Source of the DNA: Bacteroidota bacterium
GTDB taxonomy: Bacteria; Bacteroidota; Bacteroidia; NS11-12g; UBA955
Length of the DNA: 64,000 nt
Direction: 5' to 3'
Assembly: GCA_030833525.1 (NCBI GenBank)
Contig: JAURGZ010000001.1
Span: 1-64,000, forward strand
A model generated the notes under the pieces. That model made no database searches and was not told where the DNA came from. It saw only the letters and a program-made list of their open reading frames with translations. Shown here piece after piece: positions 1 through 9,400 of this stretch; the stretch's first letter is position 1, and each line of letters starts with the position of its first letter. A program made the position numbers and the translations under genes.

Positions 1-2781
1 AAGCCCTTGCCATTGCTCAACATTGGCCCCGACCAGCGCATTTGTACGTACGAGAGCGTGGTGTTGGATGCGGGTCACAACGACACGGTGAAGTACTTGT
101 GGAGCACCATGGACACGACCCAAAAGATCGAGATCAACGTAGCGGGTAAATACTCGGTGCGCGTGACAGAGACCAAGTGGTTGTGCCAGAAGTGGGATAC
201 GATGGAGCTGTTTGTCAACGACACGGTCATCGCCAATGCGGGACCTGACGTGACGATCTGCCACTTGAAGAGCACCTTGCTGGCGGCCCAGCACGCCCCT
301 GTGAACCGCACGGCGAGCTACACCTGGTACGATTTGACCGGTGCCAAGACCTTGGGTAGCGACATGGGTTATACGGTATCACCGAAGAACACGAATACCC
401 CGGGCCAACCCGCTCAGAACTTCTACTACCGCTTGTATGCGAGTGTGACCCAAGGGGGCCATACCTGCGAAGACGACGATACGGTGAAGGTGAAGGTGAA
501 TACACTTCCCTTTGTGAAGTGGGATCCCAAGCCCTTGAAGGCCCAGTGCTACGACTACGGTGACATTGAGTTGAACAACTTCTTCAACCGCGGCAAAGAG
601 ACCGGCGTGCGCATGTGGGCGGGTTCTTTGTGGAAGCCGAACAACATGATCGACAGCATTCTGCCCGATCGCCACTTGTTCAAGACCACCTTGTTGGACA
701 ACAACTTGCTTCAGAACGGCAACAACCTGCAGATGAAGGTATACGGCTGGTACAAAGACACGAACGGCTGTATCAACATCGACTCAGTGGTTCAGCGCAT
801 CAACGGCAACCCCGTGGTGGTGCTGGATACGCTATCATACTGCCAAGACTTGGGTGAAGCCCTGATGGACAATAGCATGATTCGCCCCAAGGTAAAAGTG
901 GGTGTGAAGTTGGATTGGTCGGTGTTGGATTACCCCAACGGCGTAGACCCCAGCAGCATTTTGGTGAATAACAACCCCTGGGGTACCCCCGATTGGCGCT
1001 TCAAGTTTGGAGACCCCACCGAAGACTATTACCAGGGTCAGTATAAGTTCCAGCTCTGCGTGGAAGACCAATTGACGGGCTGCCGTACTTGTGATTCTAC
1101 GATCATTGACATTGTAGCCGAACCTACGGTGAAGGTGAAGTCACCCGACCCTGTCTGCGTGAACTGGAAGTTGATGGAATTGTACGATTACATCACAGTC
1201 AACGGCGTTCAAGCCCAAGACGGCGACGGTTCCTTGTACGAGATCATCGAGTACAACTACAACCGCAACGACCCGAAGGTGAAGAACACCAATTTGATTG
1301 GCGGTCACCAGTTCCTTCCTGCCTTTGGAACGGGTACCTGGTACATACGCTACAGCAACGCGGGAACGGGTTGCTTGAAGCAAGACAGTTTCTACATCTA
1401 CGTAAACGATACGCCCGATGCGGTGATGCAGCCCCCCATTACGGTGTGCAGCAGCTTGGGTGATTTGGACTTGACCACCCGCGTGGACAAGGCGAACACG
1501 AAGCCTGCCTCTGCGGTAGGGGTGTGGAGCGGCCCGAACGTGAACTCAGCAACCAGCAAGTTTACGCCGGTTACCAACAAGACGGCCAACATCGAAGGCC
1601 CCCGCATCTTGACCTATGTGCTGACCGATAACAACGGTTGTACCGATACAGAATCCTACAACGTGTTTGTACGAACCCAGCCCGAGGTGCAGATCACCAC
1701 GCAAAAGCCGGCTCAGGCCTGCGAACGCACTCCGTTTGCGATACAGAGCAGCAGCTTGTTCAGCGATGGCAAAGTGACTTGGACGCGCTTGAACGGCTCA
1801 GACGGTTCGATCGACAATGCGGCATCCGAGAACATCAGCTACCAGCATGGCTTGCAGGATAGCGCGAACAAAGGAGCGTATTTGAAGGTAACCACAGTGC
1901 CCATCGCCAACGATGTGTGCCCGCCGGCCTCAGATAGCATCGAGATCATCTTGCACCAGTACCCTGTGTTGACGCCATTGGCGCTGCAGACGGGATGTGT
2001 GCCCTTGCTGACTACATGGATGGCTGAAGAGAACAAGGGCATTCCTGCCTCTCAGTTGCAGTACCGCTGGACTTTTGGAAACGGCGATACCAGCAACTTG
2101 CAAAACCCCAGCATTACCTACAAACAGCAGGGCAAGTACGACGTGAGCTTGACGGTGATCAACACGGCAGGCCCCTGCGCAGCGACGACGAGTTTGCGTC
2201 CTGCGGTAGAAGCATACCCGATTCCTGTAGCGAAGTTCGTAACCGATCCTCCTTACAGCACGACGGTGGCTTTGCCGAAGTTCAAGATTACGAACATGAG
2301 CACGATCACCCAGAGCCCATTTGCGCCCACCTTGCGCTACAACTGGGATTTTGGAACCGGCAATGCCAACGATACATCTACGATGAAGGATCCCCGCTTT
2401 GCCTATGGCAAGGATACGGCGACCTACACGATTCGCTTGATCACCACCAGCAACCACGGCTGCAGCGACACGGCTGAACGCAAAGTGGTGGTTGGGCCTG
2501 ATATCATTGTATTCATTCCTGACGTGTTCACTCCTGATGGAGCGGGTCCTCAGCGCAACAACACCTTCAACGCAGTGGCTAGCAACTTTAAAGCCTACAA
2601 CATGCGCATCTACAACCGCTGGGGTGAAAAGTTGTTCGAGACTGATGACATCAACATCGGTTGGGACGGTACTGCCAACGGCGCCGAGTGCCAACAAGAT
2701 GTTTACGTGTATCACATTGAAGTGATTTCATTTGACGACAAACCCTATAAGTTCGATGGTACGGTTACGCTCTTGCGCTAA
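1..2781 (+). CDS. T9SS type B surface protein with PKD-like modules, 5' end outside window
   Basis: The frame is open from the first base, so the start lies upstream; at least 926 residues are visible. The protein is made of repeated beta-rich modules with Cys/Trp motifs (for example ICTYESVVLDAG near the start) and one clear PKD domain around residue 690-730 (FGNGDTSNLQNPS, then YDVSLTVINTAG). The last ~90 residues match the gliding-motility-associated C-terminal domain (type B sorting signal): FIPDVFTPDGAGPQ, MRIYNRWGEKLFET, GWDGTANG, DVYVYHIEV. Such domains direct export by the type IX secretion system and, with PorP/SprF-type partners, attachment at the surface, which is established for the family. 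The ligand or adhesive role cannot be read from sequence. A terminator follows 20 bases after the stop. No neighbour in the window shares its strand and function, so any PorP/SprF partner must lie upstream, outside the window. Confidence 0.9.
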   Translation, partial: KPLPLLNIGPDQRICTYESVVLDAGHNDTVKYLWSTMDTTQKIEINVAGKYSVRVTETKWLCQKWDTMELFVNDTVIANAGPDVTICHLKSTLLAAQHAPVNRTASYTWYDLTGAKTLGSDMGYTVSPKNTNTPGQPAQNFYYRLYASVTQGGHTCEDDDTVKVKVNTLPFVKWDPKPLKAQCYDYGDIELNNFFNRGKETGVRMWAGSLWKPNNMIDSILPDRHLFKTTLLDNNLLQNGNNLQMKVYGWYKDTNGCINIDSVVQRINGNPVVVLDTLSYCQDLGEALMDNSMIRPKVKVGVKLDWSVLDYPNGVDPSSILVNNNPWGTPDWRFKFGDPTEDYYQGQYKFQLCVEDQLTGCRTCDSTIIDIVAEPTVKVKSPDPVCVNWKLMELYDYITVNGVQAQDGDGSLYEIIEYNYNRNDPKVKNTNLIGGHQFLPAFGTGTWYIRYSNAGTGCLKQDSFYIYVNDTPDAVMQPPITVCSSLGDLDLTTRVDKANTKPASAVGVWSGPNVNSATSKFTPVTNKTANIEGPRILTYVLTDNNGCTDTESYNVFVRTQPEVQITTQKPAQACERTPFAIQSSSLFSDGKVTWTRLNGSDGSIDNAASENISYQHGLQDSANKGAYLKVTTVPIANDVCPPASDSIEIILHQYPVLTPLALQTGCVPLLTTWMAEENKGIPASQLQYRWTFGNGDTSNLQNPSITYKQQGKYDVSLTVINTAGPCAATTSLRPAVEAYPIPVAKFVTDPPYSTTVALPKFKITNMSTITQSPFAPTLRYNWDFGTGNANDTSTMKDPRFAYGKDTATYTIRLITTSNHGCSDTAERKVVVGPDIIVFIPDVFTPDGAGPQRNNTFNAVASNFKAYNMRIYNRWGEKLFETDDINIGWDGTANGAECQQDVYVYHIEVISFDDKPYKFDGTVTLLR

Positions 2782-2802
2782 CCACCGGCCATCTCTTTCA
2801 TA

Positions 2803-2833
2803 AAAAAAGCCCCGAATCTTCGGGGCTTTTTTT
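2803..2833. terminator. Bidirectional Rho-independent terminator
   Basis: A GC-rich stem (AGCCCCGAA pairing with TTCGGGGCT around a two-base loop) is flanked by seven A on the left and seven T on the right, so it can end transcription from the surface-protein gene on the plus strand and from rfaE1 on the minus strand. Confidence 0.9.
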
Positions 2834-3020
2834 ATGAATCATGGGGTTGAAAAACCCCAATGAAGAATTATAGTCATACTTGAATGCCTTCGTCTGAATT
2901 ATGAATCATGGGGTTGAAAAACCCCAATGAAGAATTATAGTCCTACTTGAATGCCTTCGTCTGAATCAGGGGGTTGAAAAAACCAATCAAGGATCAGAGT
3001 CCTACTCGAATGGCTTCGGC
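2832..3020. repeat. Tandem ~67-bp repeat derived from the 3' end of rfaE1
   Basis: Two nearly identical 67-bp units (2832-2898 and 2899-2965, differing at one base in the part compared, A/C at 2876/2943) are followed by a diverged third copy (about 2961-3020) that runs into the last codons and stop of the heptose kinase gene. Corresponding stretches are TCCTACTTGAATGCCTTCG at 2941 and TCCTACTCGAATGGCTTCG at 3000. Each of the two good units carries a 7-bp hairpin (TGGGGTT / AACCCCA, GAAA loop on the plus strand). The repeats lie in the predicted 3' untranslated region of rfaE1, before the terminator. Confidence 0.85.
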
Positions 3021-3983
3021 CAACAGACGATCGGCTTGAATGGGAACTACACCTGTTTCTTCACAAACCAGCCCCCCAGCGAGATTGCTTAAGGCAGCCA
3101 AGGTGTTCCAAGGGCATTTCTTGGCCAAACACAAGGCGGCCACGCTCACAACCGTGTCGCCCGCCCCGCTGACATCAGCGATGTTGCGAACATGAGCAGG
3201 CAGGAGGTATTCTTCTTCGCCGCACAAAAGGTATACGCCTTTTTCGCTCAGGGTTACCATGGTGGCTTGGTTGCGTAAGATGCCATTCAATTCATGAACA
3301 GCCGCTCGAATTTCGTCCATGCTCGACAGCGCCCCTTCTAAGTTCAGTCCCTCTCGAATCTCTTTGAGATTGGGTTTGAATAGGGTGGCCTTTTTATAGC
3401 TCAAGAAATTGGATTTTTTAGGATCTACAATGGTCGGAATGCCGTGCTTTTGACACAGCTCCAAAAAAGACTCGATGTTCAAGCCGTGCAATACACCCTT
3501 GTTGTAATCTTCAAAGATGACCACATCGGCATTGTCCAATTCGCGGCGAAAATGTTCTTCGAGCAAATACGAATCCAGGGTGTCCAGGTCGTCCTTTACT
3601 TCGTGGTCTATGCGCAGCAACTGGTGATTGTTGCCCAACACGCGTGTTTTGGTAGTGGTTTTGCGCTTGTCGCTAACCAGCAGAGCACGAGTGGTCATGC
3701 CGGCGTCTTCCAACAATCGTCGCAAGTCTTCCCCTTCTTTATCGCGGCCAATGGCCGAGCATAAAACGGGAATGGCCCCAAGGGCCTTGAGGTTTAAGGC
3801 TACGTTTCCGGCCCCTCCCAGTCGGCTGTCGAAGCGCTGAACGTCGACCACAGGAACAGGGGCTTCAGGGGAAACGCGATCTACTTTTCCAATGATGTAA
3901 TTGTCGACCATGACATCGCCCACAATGAGGACGCGCACGCCGTAAAAACTCTTCATCAAATCATCGATAGCAGTCTGTTGCAT
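2994..3983 (-). CDS. rfaE1: D-glycero-beta-D-manno-heptose-7-phosphate kinase (PfkB family)
   Basis: A 329-residue ribokinase/PfkB-family kinase corresponding to the N-terminal (kinase) half of HldE; the nucleotidyltransferase half is absent, so it is a stand-alone kinase. Expected role: ATP-dependent phosphorylation of heptose 7-phosphate on the route to ADP-heptose for lipopolysaccharide core. Visible motifs: VLIVGDVMVDNYIIGKVDRVSPEAP-type N terminus, the glycine pair RLGGAGNVALNL, and the PfkB signature DVSGAGDT at about residues 270-277 with the catalytic Asp. The start at 3983 was preferred to an upstream start at 4043 because the longer version would overlap the aminotransferase gene and because an exact TAnnTTTG box (3991-3998, minus) lies 7 bases before this ATG. 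It sits 20 bases downstream of the aminotransferase gene. Other PfkB sugar kinases are the alternative; the RVSPEAPVPV sequence favours RfaE/HldE. Confidence 0.85.
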   Translation of the reverse strand: MQQTAIDDLMKSFYGVRVLIVGDVMVDNYIIGKVDRVSPEAPVPVVDVQRFDSRLGGAGNVALNLKALGAIPVLCSAIGRDKEGEDLRRLLEDAGMTTRALLVSDKRKTTTKTRVLGNNHQLLRIDHEVKDDLDTLDSYLLEEHFRRELDNADVVIFEDYNKGVLHGLNIESFLELCQKHGIPTIVDPKKSNFLSYKKATLFKPNLKEIREGLNLEGALSSMDEIRAAVHELNGILRNQATMVTLSEKGVYLLCGEEEYLLPAHVRNIADVSGAGDTVVSVAALCLAKKCPWNTLAALSNLAGGLVCEETGVVPIQADRLLAEAIRVGL

Positions 3984-3990
3984 GTATGGG

Positions 3991-3998
3991 CAAAGGTA
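3991..3998 (-). promoter_or_regulatory. Putative promoter -7 box (TACCTTTG) for rfaE1
   Basis: An exact match to the Bacteroidota -7 consensus TAnnTTTG ends 7 bases before the rfaE1 ATG, within the gap after the aminotransferase gene. It implies an internal promoter and a very short or absent 5' leader. Confidence 0.55.
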
Positions 3999-4003
3999 AG
4001 GGT

Positions 4004-5200
4004 TTAATTCAGGGCCTCGAAGGCCAGTTTGAGTCGACGGCAAGCTTCGAGCAAGGATTCTTCAGCGGCCGCATAAGAGAGCCGTATGCAATTGGGGGCT
4101 CCGAATCCAGTTCCGGATACGCAGCTTACACCGGCTGATTCCAAAAGGTAAAGACACAGGTCCTCGCTGCTTTCCAAGCTATTTCCTTGTGGGTCAGACT
4201 TGCCCAGGTAATGGCTTACGTCGGGGAATACATAAAAAGCCCCGGCCGGTACCGGCATTTGAAGGTGGGGAATCTCGTTCATGGCCTTGATGACCAAATC
4301 GCGCCGAGATTGAAACCGGTCGCACATTTGACGCACCTCAGACTGATCACCATTTAGAGCGGCTACTCCTGCCCATTGGGCTACGCTGTTGGCTCCTGAG
4401 GTAAACAGGCCTTGAACCTTGTCACAGGCCGCTACCAAGTCTTTGGGACCGGCTAAGTAACCCAAGCGCCAACCGGTCATGGCGTAGCCTTTGCTAAAGC
4501 CATTCACGATGGCCAGTCGATTTTGCAAGGCCTCATGGGTAGCCAAACTGCTGTGCGGCCCCTCGTATTGAATGTGCTCGTAAATCTCGTCAGAAAGGAT
4601 GAACACCTGCGGATACCGCTCCAGGACCTCAGCCCAAGCGTCGAGTTCGGCCGGCGTCATAACGGCCCCTGAAGGGTTGCAAGGGGAAGAAAAGAGCAGC
4701 AAGCGAGTTTTATCGGTAATGGCTGACTCCAGCTGCTGGGCCGAAGCTTTGAAATCTTGGCTCGCATCGGTATACAGAGGTACCACTTTGCCCCCGGCAT
4801 ATTCTACCATGGTCGGATAGCTCACCCAATACGGGGCGGGCAAGATGACTTCGTCGCCTGGGTTTACCAAAGCCAATACGGCATTGATCAAACTTTGCTT
4901 GGCGCCGCTGCTGATGATGATTTGGTCAGCTTGGTATTGGACCTTGTTTTCACGCAGCAATTTGTCGCAAATGGCCTGTCGCAATTCAGGTATGCCCGAA
5001 ACAGGAGGGTAGTGGGTTTGCCCAGATTGGGCAGCTTCATGAGCCGCTTCGCAAATGAAAGCAGGGGTGTCAAAATCGGGCTCACCAATGCTCAAACTGA
5101 TGATGTCACGCCCGGCGGCTTTGAGTTCGCGGGCTTTCTTGGTCATGGCCAAGGTTTGGCTTTCCACAATATCGGCTATGCGCTGACTGATACGGGTCAT
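4004..5200 (-). CDS. Pyridoxal-phosphate aminotransferase, aspartate aminotransferase type (class I)
   Basis: A 398-residue fold-type I aminotransferase. The sequence carries ISLSIGEPDFDTP near the N terminus, the Asn of the PLP site in SPCNPSGAV, DEIYEHI, the Schiff-base Lys at about residue 237 in NGFSKGYAMTGWR, and the substrate-carboxylate Arg in NCIRLSYAAAEE. These fit the aspartate/prephenate aminotransferase subgroup (AspC/AatA). It transfers an amino group between aspartate (or a related amino acid) and 2-oxoglutarate in the cytoplasm; the exact acceptor is not determined here. The start at 5200 gives the usual N terminus (MTRISQRIADIVESQTLAM); longer in-frame starts up to 5290 would enter the divergent glycosyltransferase gene. 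A TATTTTTG box lies 3 bases before the start. Confidence 0.9.
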   Translation of the reverse strand: MTRISQRIADIVESQTLAMTKKARELKAAGRDIISLSIGEPDFDTPAFICEAAHEAAQSGQTHYPPVSGIPELRQAICDKLLRENKVQYQADQIIISSGAKQSLINAVLALVNPGDEVILPAPYWVSYPTMVEYAGGKVVPLYTDASQDFKASAQQLESAITDKTRLLLFSSPCNPSGAVMTPAELDAWAEVLERYPQVFILSDEIYEHIQYEGPHSSLATHEALQNRLAIVNGFSKGYAMTGWRLGYLAGPKDLVAACDKVQGLFTSGANSVAQWAGVAALNGDQSEVRQMCDRFQSRRDLVIKAMNEIPHLQMPVPAGAFYVFPDVSHYLGKSDPQGNSLESSEDLCLYLLESAGVSCVSGTGFGAPNCIRLSYAAAEESLLEACRRLKLAFEALN

Positions 5201-5202
5201 AC

Positions 5203-5244
5203 ACAAAAATACCGAATCGGGCCGGCAATTGCCCGTATTTTTGT
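5203..5244. promoter_or_regulatory. Divergent overlapping promoters (inverted repeat with two TATTTTTG boxes)
   Basis: The 47-base gap between the two divergent start codons holds a 10-bp inverted repeat (ACAAAAATAC at 5203-5212, GTATTTTTGT at 5235-5244). Each arm contains an exact -7 box TATTTTTG, 5204-5211 on the minus strand and 5236-5243 on the plus strand, placed 3 and 4 bases from the respective start codons. An inner GGGC/GCCC pair (5219-5222, 5231-5234) adds to the dyad. Confidence 0.6.
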
Positions 5245-5247
5245 TCG

Positions 5248-6459
5248 GTGAAGATTCTGTTTGTTGCCAACCGCATGCCTTACCCGCCATATCGGGGAGA
5301 CAAATTGAAAATCTTCAATTTGGCCAAGCAATTGGCCCCTTTTCACCGCCTTCATTTGTTGACCGTGGCTGAGTCTCACGAAGACATTGCCTACGGGGAA
5401 CAATTGAAAAAAATGACCCTCGACAATGGGTTGCCATTGTTTGAGCGCATCGATTGGGTGTACCGGCCCAAGTTGAAGTCCTACGGGGCCGCCTTGTTGG
5501 GGCTGTTGGGGAATAGGCCCTTGCAACTCGCATTTTTTCGATCCCGAGCCTTTCAAAAGCGCTTGAATTTTTTTCTCGGTGAATCGTACGACGCCATTCA
5601 CGTGCAACACTTGCGCATGGGGCAATATTTTGATGGTTCTGTTCCCGCTAATGCCGTTTTGGATTTGCCCGACGCGTTTAGCTTGTATTGGAAGCGCAGG
5701 CGCGACCAAGCTCGAAATCCCTTGCTCAAATGGTTCAATGCCATGGAATATCGACGCATGAAAATCTGGGAACAGCGATTGCTTCCTCAGTTTGCGTTGA
5801 ACTTGGTCTGTTCCCACGAAGACCGGGCCTATTTGCAAGAACATTGTGGTTTGGCTCAAGGCCAACTCAATATGCTTCCCAATGGAGTTGACACCGATGC
5901 TTTTGCACCCCAGTCGGTCGATTCACCGAGGGCTCAAGTCTTGTTTACCGGGAACATGGATTATGCTCCCAATGTAGATGCCGTTGCATGGTTCGCTGCT
6001 GAGATTTGGCCAGAGGTATTGAAACAAGTGCCCCACGCGAAATGGATCATAGCCGGTCAACGGCCGGTGGCCTCGGTGCGGGCTTTGGAAAGTGAATCCA
6101 TACAAGTGCTGGGTTTTGTGCCCCATTTGGCTGATGCCTACGCCCATGCTCAGGTGGTGATAAGCCCATTGCGTTTGGGTGCGGGTACTCAAAACAAGGT
6201 TTTGGAAGCCATGAGCATGGCCAAAGCGGTTGTGAGCAGTGAGGTTGGATTTTACGGATTGGGCATCGAATCTGGGCAAGGCGTGGTGTTGGCCAAGACG
6301 GCGGCTGAAATTGCCAAGGCCACCGTCGCGTTGTTGCAGAATCCTGATCAGGCTGTTGACATTGGCCAAAAAGGTTATGAGTTGGTTCAGTCTCGATTTG
6401 CTTGGAGGGTAGTAGCCAAGCAATTGGAAAATTATTTACAAGGCATTCGAAGGGATTAG
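5248..6459 (+). CDS. Glycosyltransferase family 4, PEP-CTERM/XrtA-type sugar transferase
   Basis: A 403-residue GT-B glycosyltransferase starting with GTG. The N terminus (KILFVANRMPYPPYRGDKLK) and the middle (LPNGVDTDAF, then VLFTGNMDYAPNVDAVAWF) are typical of the GT4 subgroup often annotated as TIGR03087-like glycosyltransferases; the nucleotide-sugar-binding region is near the C terminus (SPLRLGAGTQNKVLEAMSM, with the conserved Glu). It should transfer a sugar from a nucleotide donor to a lipid- or polysaccharide-linked acceptor at the inner face of the cytoplasmic membrane. The acceptor is unknown. The GTG start is fixed by the conserved N terminus and by a -7 promoter box only 4 bases upstream. 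No polysaccharide cluster surrounds it. Confidence 0.85.
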   Translation: MKILFVANRMPYPPYRGDKLKIFNLAKQLAPFHRLHLLTVAESHEDIAYGEQLKKMTLDNGLPLFERIDWVYRPKLKSYGAALLGLLGNRPLQLAFFRSRAFQKRLNFFLGESYDAIHVQHLRMGQYFDGSVPANAVLDLPDAFSLYWKRRRDQARNPLLKWFNAMEYRRMKIWEQRLLPQFALNLVCSHEDRAYLQEHCGLAQGQLNMLPNGVDTDAFAPQSVDSPRAQVLFTGNMDYAPNVDAVAWFAAEIWPEVLKQVPHAKWIIAGQRPVASVRALESESIQVLGFVPHLADAYAHAQVVISPLRLGAGTQNKVLEAMSMAKAVVSSEVGFYGLGIESGQGVVLAKTAAEIAKATVALLQNPDQAVDIGQKGYELVQSRFAWRVVAKQLENYLQGIRRD

Positions 6460-6485
6460 GGCACTCAAATCAGGCCCAGTACGTG

Positions 6486-6493
6486 TATATTTG
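6486..6493 (+). promoter_or_regulatory. Putative promoter -7 box (TATATTTG)
   Basis: Exact TAnnTTTG match ending 4 bases before the ATG at 6498; no clear TTG element about 19-21 bases upstream of it. Confidence 0.5.
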
Positions 6494-6497
6494 GGCT

Positions 6498-9400
6498 ATG
6501 AGAAAAGTGCTTTTTGTACTCTGTTCAATAGCCGCAATGACCTCGGGCATTGCGCAGTCAGGTGATTCCATGACCAAGCTTTTGCTCGGCCAAGTGAAGT
6601 TCAGAAACATTGGTCCAGCCAAGACAAGCGGTCGCGTGGTTGATTTTGCCGTTAATCCAGATCAACCTTCTCAATATTACGTAGCTACGGCCTACAGCGG
6701 CGTCTGGAAGACAGACAACAATGGCACTACTTTTCAACCCATTTTCGATCGTTATGGCACCCAGAGCATCGGGTGCGTGGCCATCAATCCGCAGAATGTC
6801 AACGAAATATTCGTAGGGACGGGCGAGAACAACAACCAACGCAGCGTGGGCTATGGAAATGGCCTGTACAAGAGCAGCGACGGGGGTAAGAATTTTCACC
6901 TCGTGGGCTTGAAAAACAGCGAACACATTGGCAATGTGGTGTTTCACCCCAGCGAAAAAGGCACCCTCTATGTGTCGGCCTACGGTCCTGTTTGGAGCAA
7001 AGGGGGAGAGCGAGGCGTTTACAAAAGCACCGACGGGGGTGAAACCTGGGTGCAGATGCACAAAGTTTCAGATTATACGGGTTGCAACGAAGTGCACATC
7101 GATCCCAGCAACCCTGCCATTGTTTATGCAGCCTATCACCAGCGCATGCGCCATGAATATACCTACCTGGGCGGTGGGCCTGAATCGGCGGTGTACCGTT
7201 CGATTGACGGTGGCAAAACCTGGAAAAAGCTAAACGGCGGCCTGCCAGGGGGTGATTTGGGAAGAATAGCCTTGGCCTTGCCCGCTGACCATAAGGGTTG
7301 GATTTACGCCATGGTAGAAGGTTCCAGTGACAAAGGGGGTATTTACCTATCAAAGGATTTCGGCGAAAGCTGGGTGAAGCAGAGCTCTTACCAGACTTCG
7401 GGGAATTACTACCAAGAATTGGTATTGGACCCCAATGACGGGGAGACGCTCTTCATGTTGGATACCTACCTTCACGGTTCAAGCGATGCTGGAAAAACAG
7501 TAAAACCGCTGTCTGAGACTTATAAACACGTAGATAACCACGCCCTGTGGGTAGACCCGTCGAACTCGAGCCATTGGTTGGCAGGTTGCGACGGCGGCAT
7601 CTATGAAACCTACGACAAAGGAGCGCAGTGGATTTTTAAGTCCAACCTGCCCATTACTCAGTTTTACCGGGTTTCGGTAGACAATTCAGAGCCTTTCTAT
7701 AACGTCTACGGTGGAACCCAAGACAACTACAGTTTGGGTGGCCCCAGCCGCAACAACAGCAACAACGGCATTGGCAGTGAAGAGTGGTTTGTGACGGTAG
7801 GGGGAGATGGTTTTAAATCTCAAATTGACCCCTACAATCCCAACATCGTATATGCGCAATGGCAGTACGGTGGGTTGATTCGTTTCGATCGCCAAACCGG
7901 TGAGGAGTTAGACATCAAACCCCATGTAGGGCCCGGGGAACCCGCATTGCGCTGGAATTGGGATGCGCCATTGCTGATTTCTCGTTACAACCCTGCTCGT
8001 TTGTATTTCGCAGCGAATCGCGTTTTTGTAAGCCCTGATCGCGGGAATTCATGGAAGGCCATTTCAGGGGATTTGAGCCAGCAAATCGACCGCAACAAGC
8101 TGCCCATCATGGATCAAATTTGGGGATTGGATGCGGTAGCCAAGAATCAGAGCACCAGTATTTACGGCAACATTACCTACTTGTGGGAGTCGTTTCACGA
8201 TTCCCTGACTTTGTTCGCGGGGACCGATGATGGGGTTGTACGCTATACCCAAGACGGGGGATTGAGCTGGAAAACCTGCAGCCAAAATTTCCCGGGTGCT
8301 CCGGCCAATACCTTTGTTTCCTCGATTTACAGTTCGCGATTCGACGCCCAAACGCTTTATGTCACCTTAGACAACCATCGCAGGGGAGATTACAAGCCTT
8401 ATGTGTTCAAGAGTACGAATTTGGGTAAGACTTGGGTAGCCATCAACACCGGCATTCCTGCCAATGCTCCCATCAAGTGCTTTTTGGAGGATTATAAAAA
8501 CAAGGATCTGCTGCTAGTCGGGCATGAGTTCGGTATGGTCATCAGTTTCAATGGAGGGAAGACTTGGTACAATTGGAACGGCGGCTTGCCGCCCATCGCC
8601 ATCAAGGATATGGTGTTTCAGGAGCGCGAAGATGATCTGGTAGTTGCCACTTTCGGCCGCGGATTCGCCGTGTGCGATGACTTTCATGTGCTGCGCGATT
8701 TGAGCGGAATCGGTCAATCAGCGGCATTGGCAACTATGACTGGTTCTTCAGCCAAGGCGAGCTCAGCCATATTGACGGTAGAAAAAGCCGATTTATTTGG
8801 AGAATCATCCCCTTTGGGTCGTCCCGGCAATGGATTTGTAGGCTCCACTCGTTATTTCGCTCCCAATCCCGATTTTGGGGCTCAAATCTATTTCTACAAT
8901 GCCGATGAGTATAAAAGCATTGAAGACCGCCGCCACGAGCGCGAAAAGGCGTTGGCAACAGATAAAATGGCCCAAGTTTATCCGCAGAAAGATTCCATTT
9001 ATTGGGAGTCGGTAGAGGCCTTGCCAGAGTATTTCATTCGCATTCGACTGTCTACGGGCACCCAATCGGTGGCCATGATTTCAGTGCCGTCTGGGGTTGG
9101 ATTCAAAAAAGTTTCATGGAACCTGCGCTATACAGACCGATCCGAATTGCCTTCAGGGAAAAATGGCAAGCCTGAATCGTCAGACTTTGTTCCCGAGGGT
9201 TTGTATGTCGCTGATTTGATGCGTTTGCATCAAGGTCAATGGATCACCTTAGCGACGGGCCAGCCATTTGAAGTTCGCCGCTTGTTTTCTTCCAGTTTGG
9301 CTCCCGCTTTGTCTCAGGCTGAACGTGAAATTTTCCAAGCTCGTGCAGCCGAAATTCGCAAGGAATTGTCTTTGATGCTTCGCCTGTTGAAAGAGTTGAA

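Noticed and set aside
1930-2715. Long open frame on the minus strand inside the T9SS type B gene
   Set aside because: It is antisense to a strongly supported coding region, has no recognisable domain and no promoter or spacing of its own; long antisense frames are expected from this codon usage.
2832-3020. CRISPR array
   Set aside because: Units are 67 bp, directly abutting without variable spacers, and there are only two good copies; no cas genes.
5197-5865. Minus-strand open frame overlapping the glycosyltransferase gene and the divergent promoter
   Set aside because: Antisense to a clear GT4 gene and inconsistent with the divergent promoter pair.
6402-6497. Upstream start for the BNR protein
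   Set aside because: It would overlap the glycosyltransferase gene and place a non-signal sequence before a clear signal peptide.
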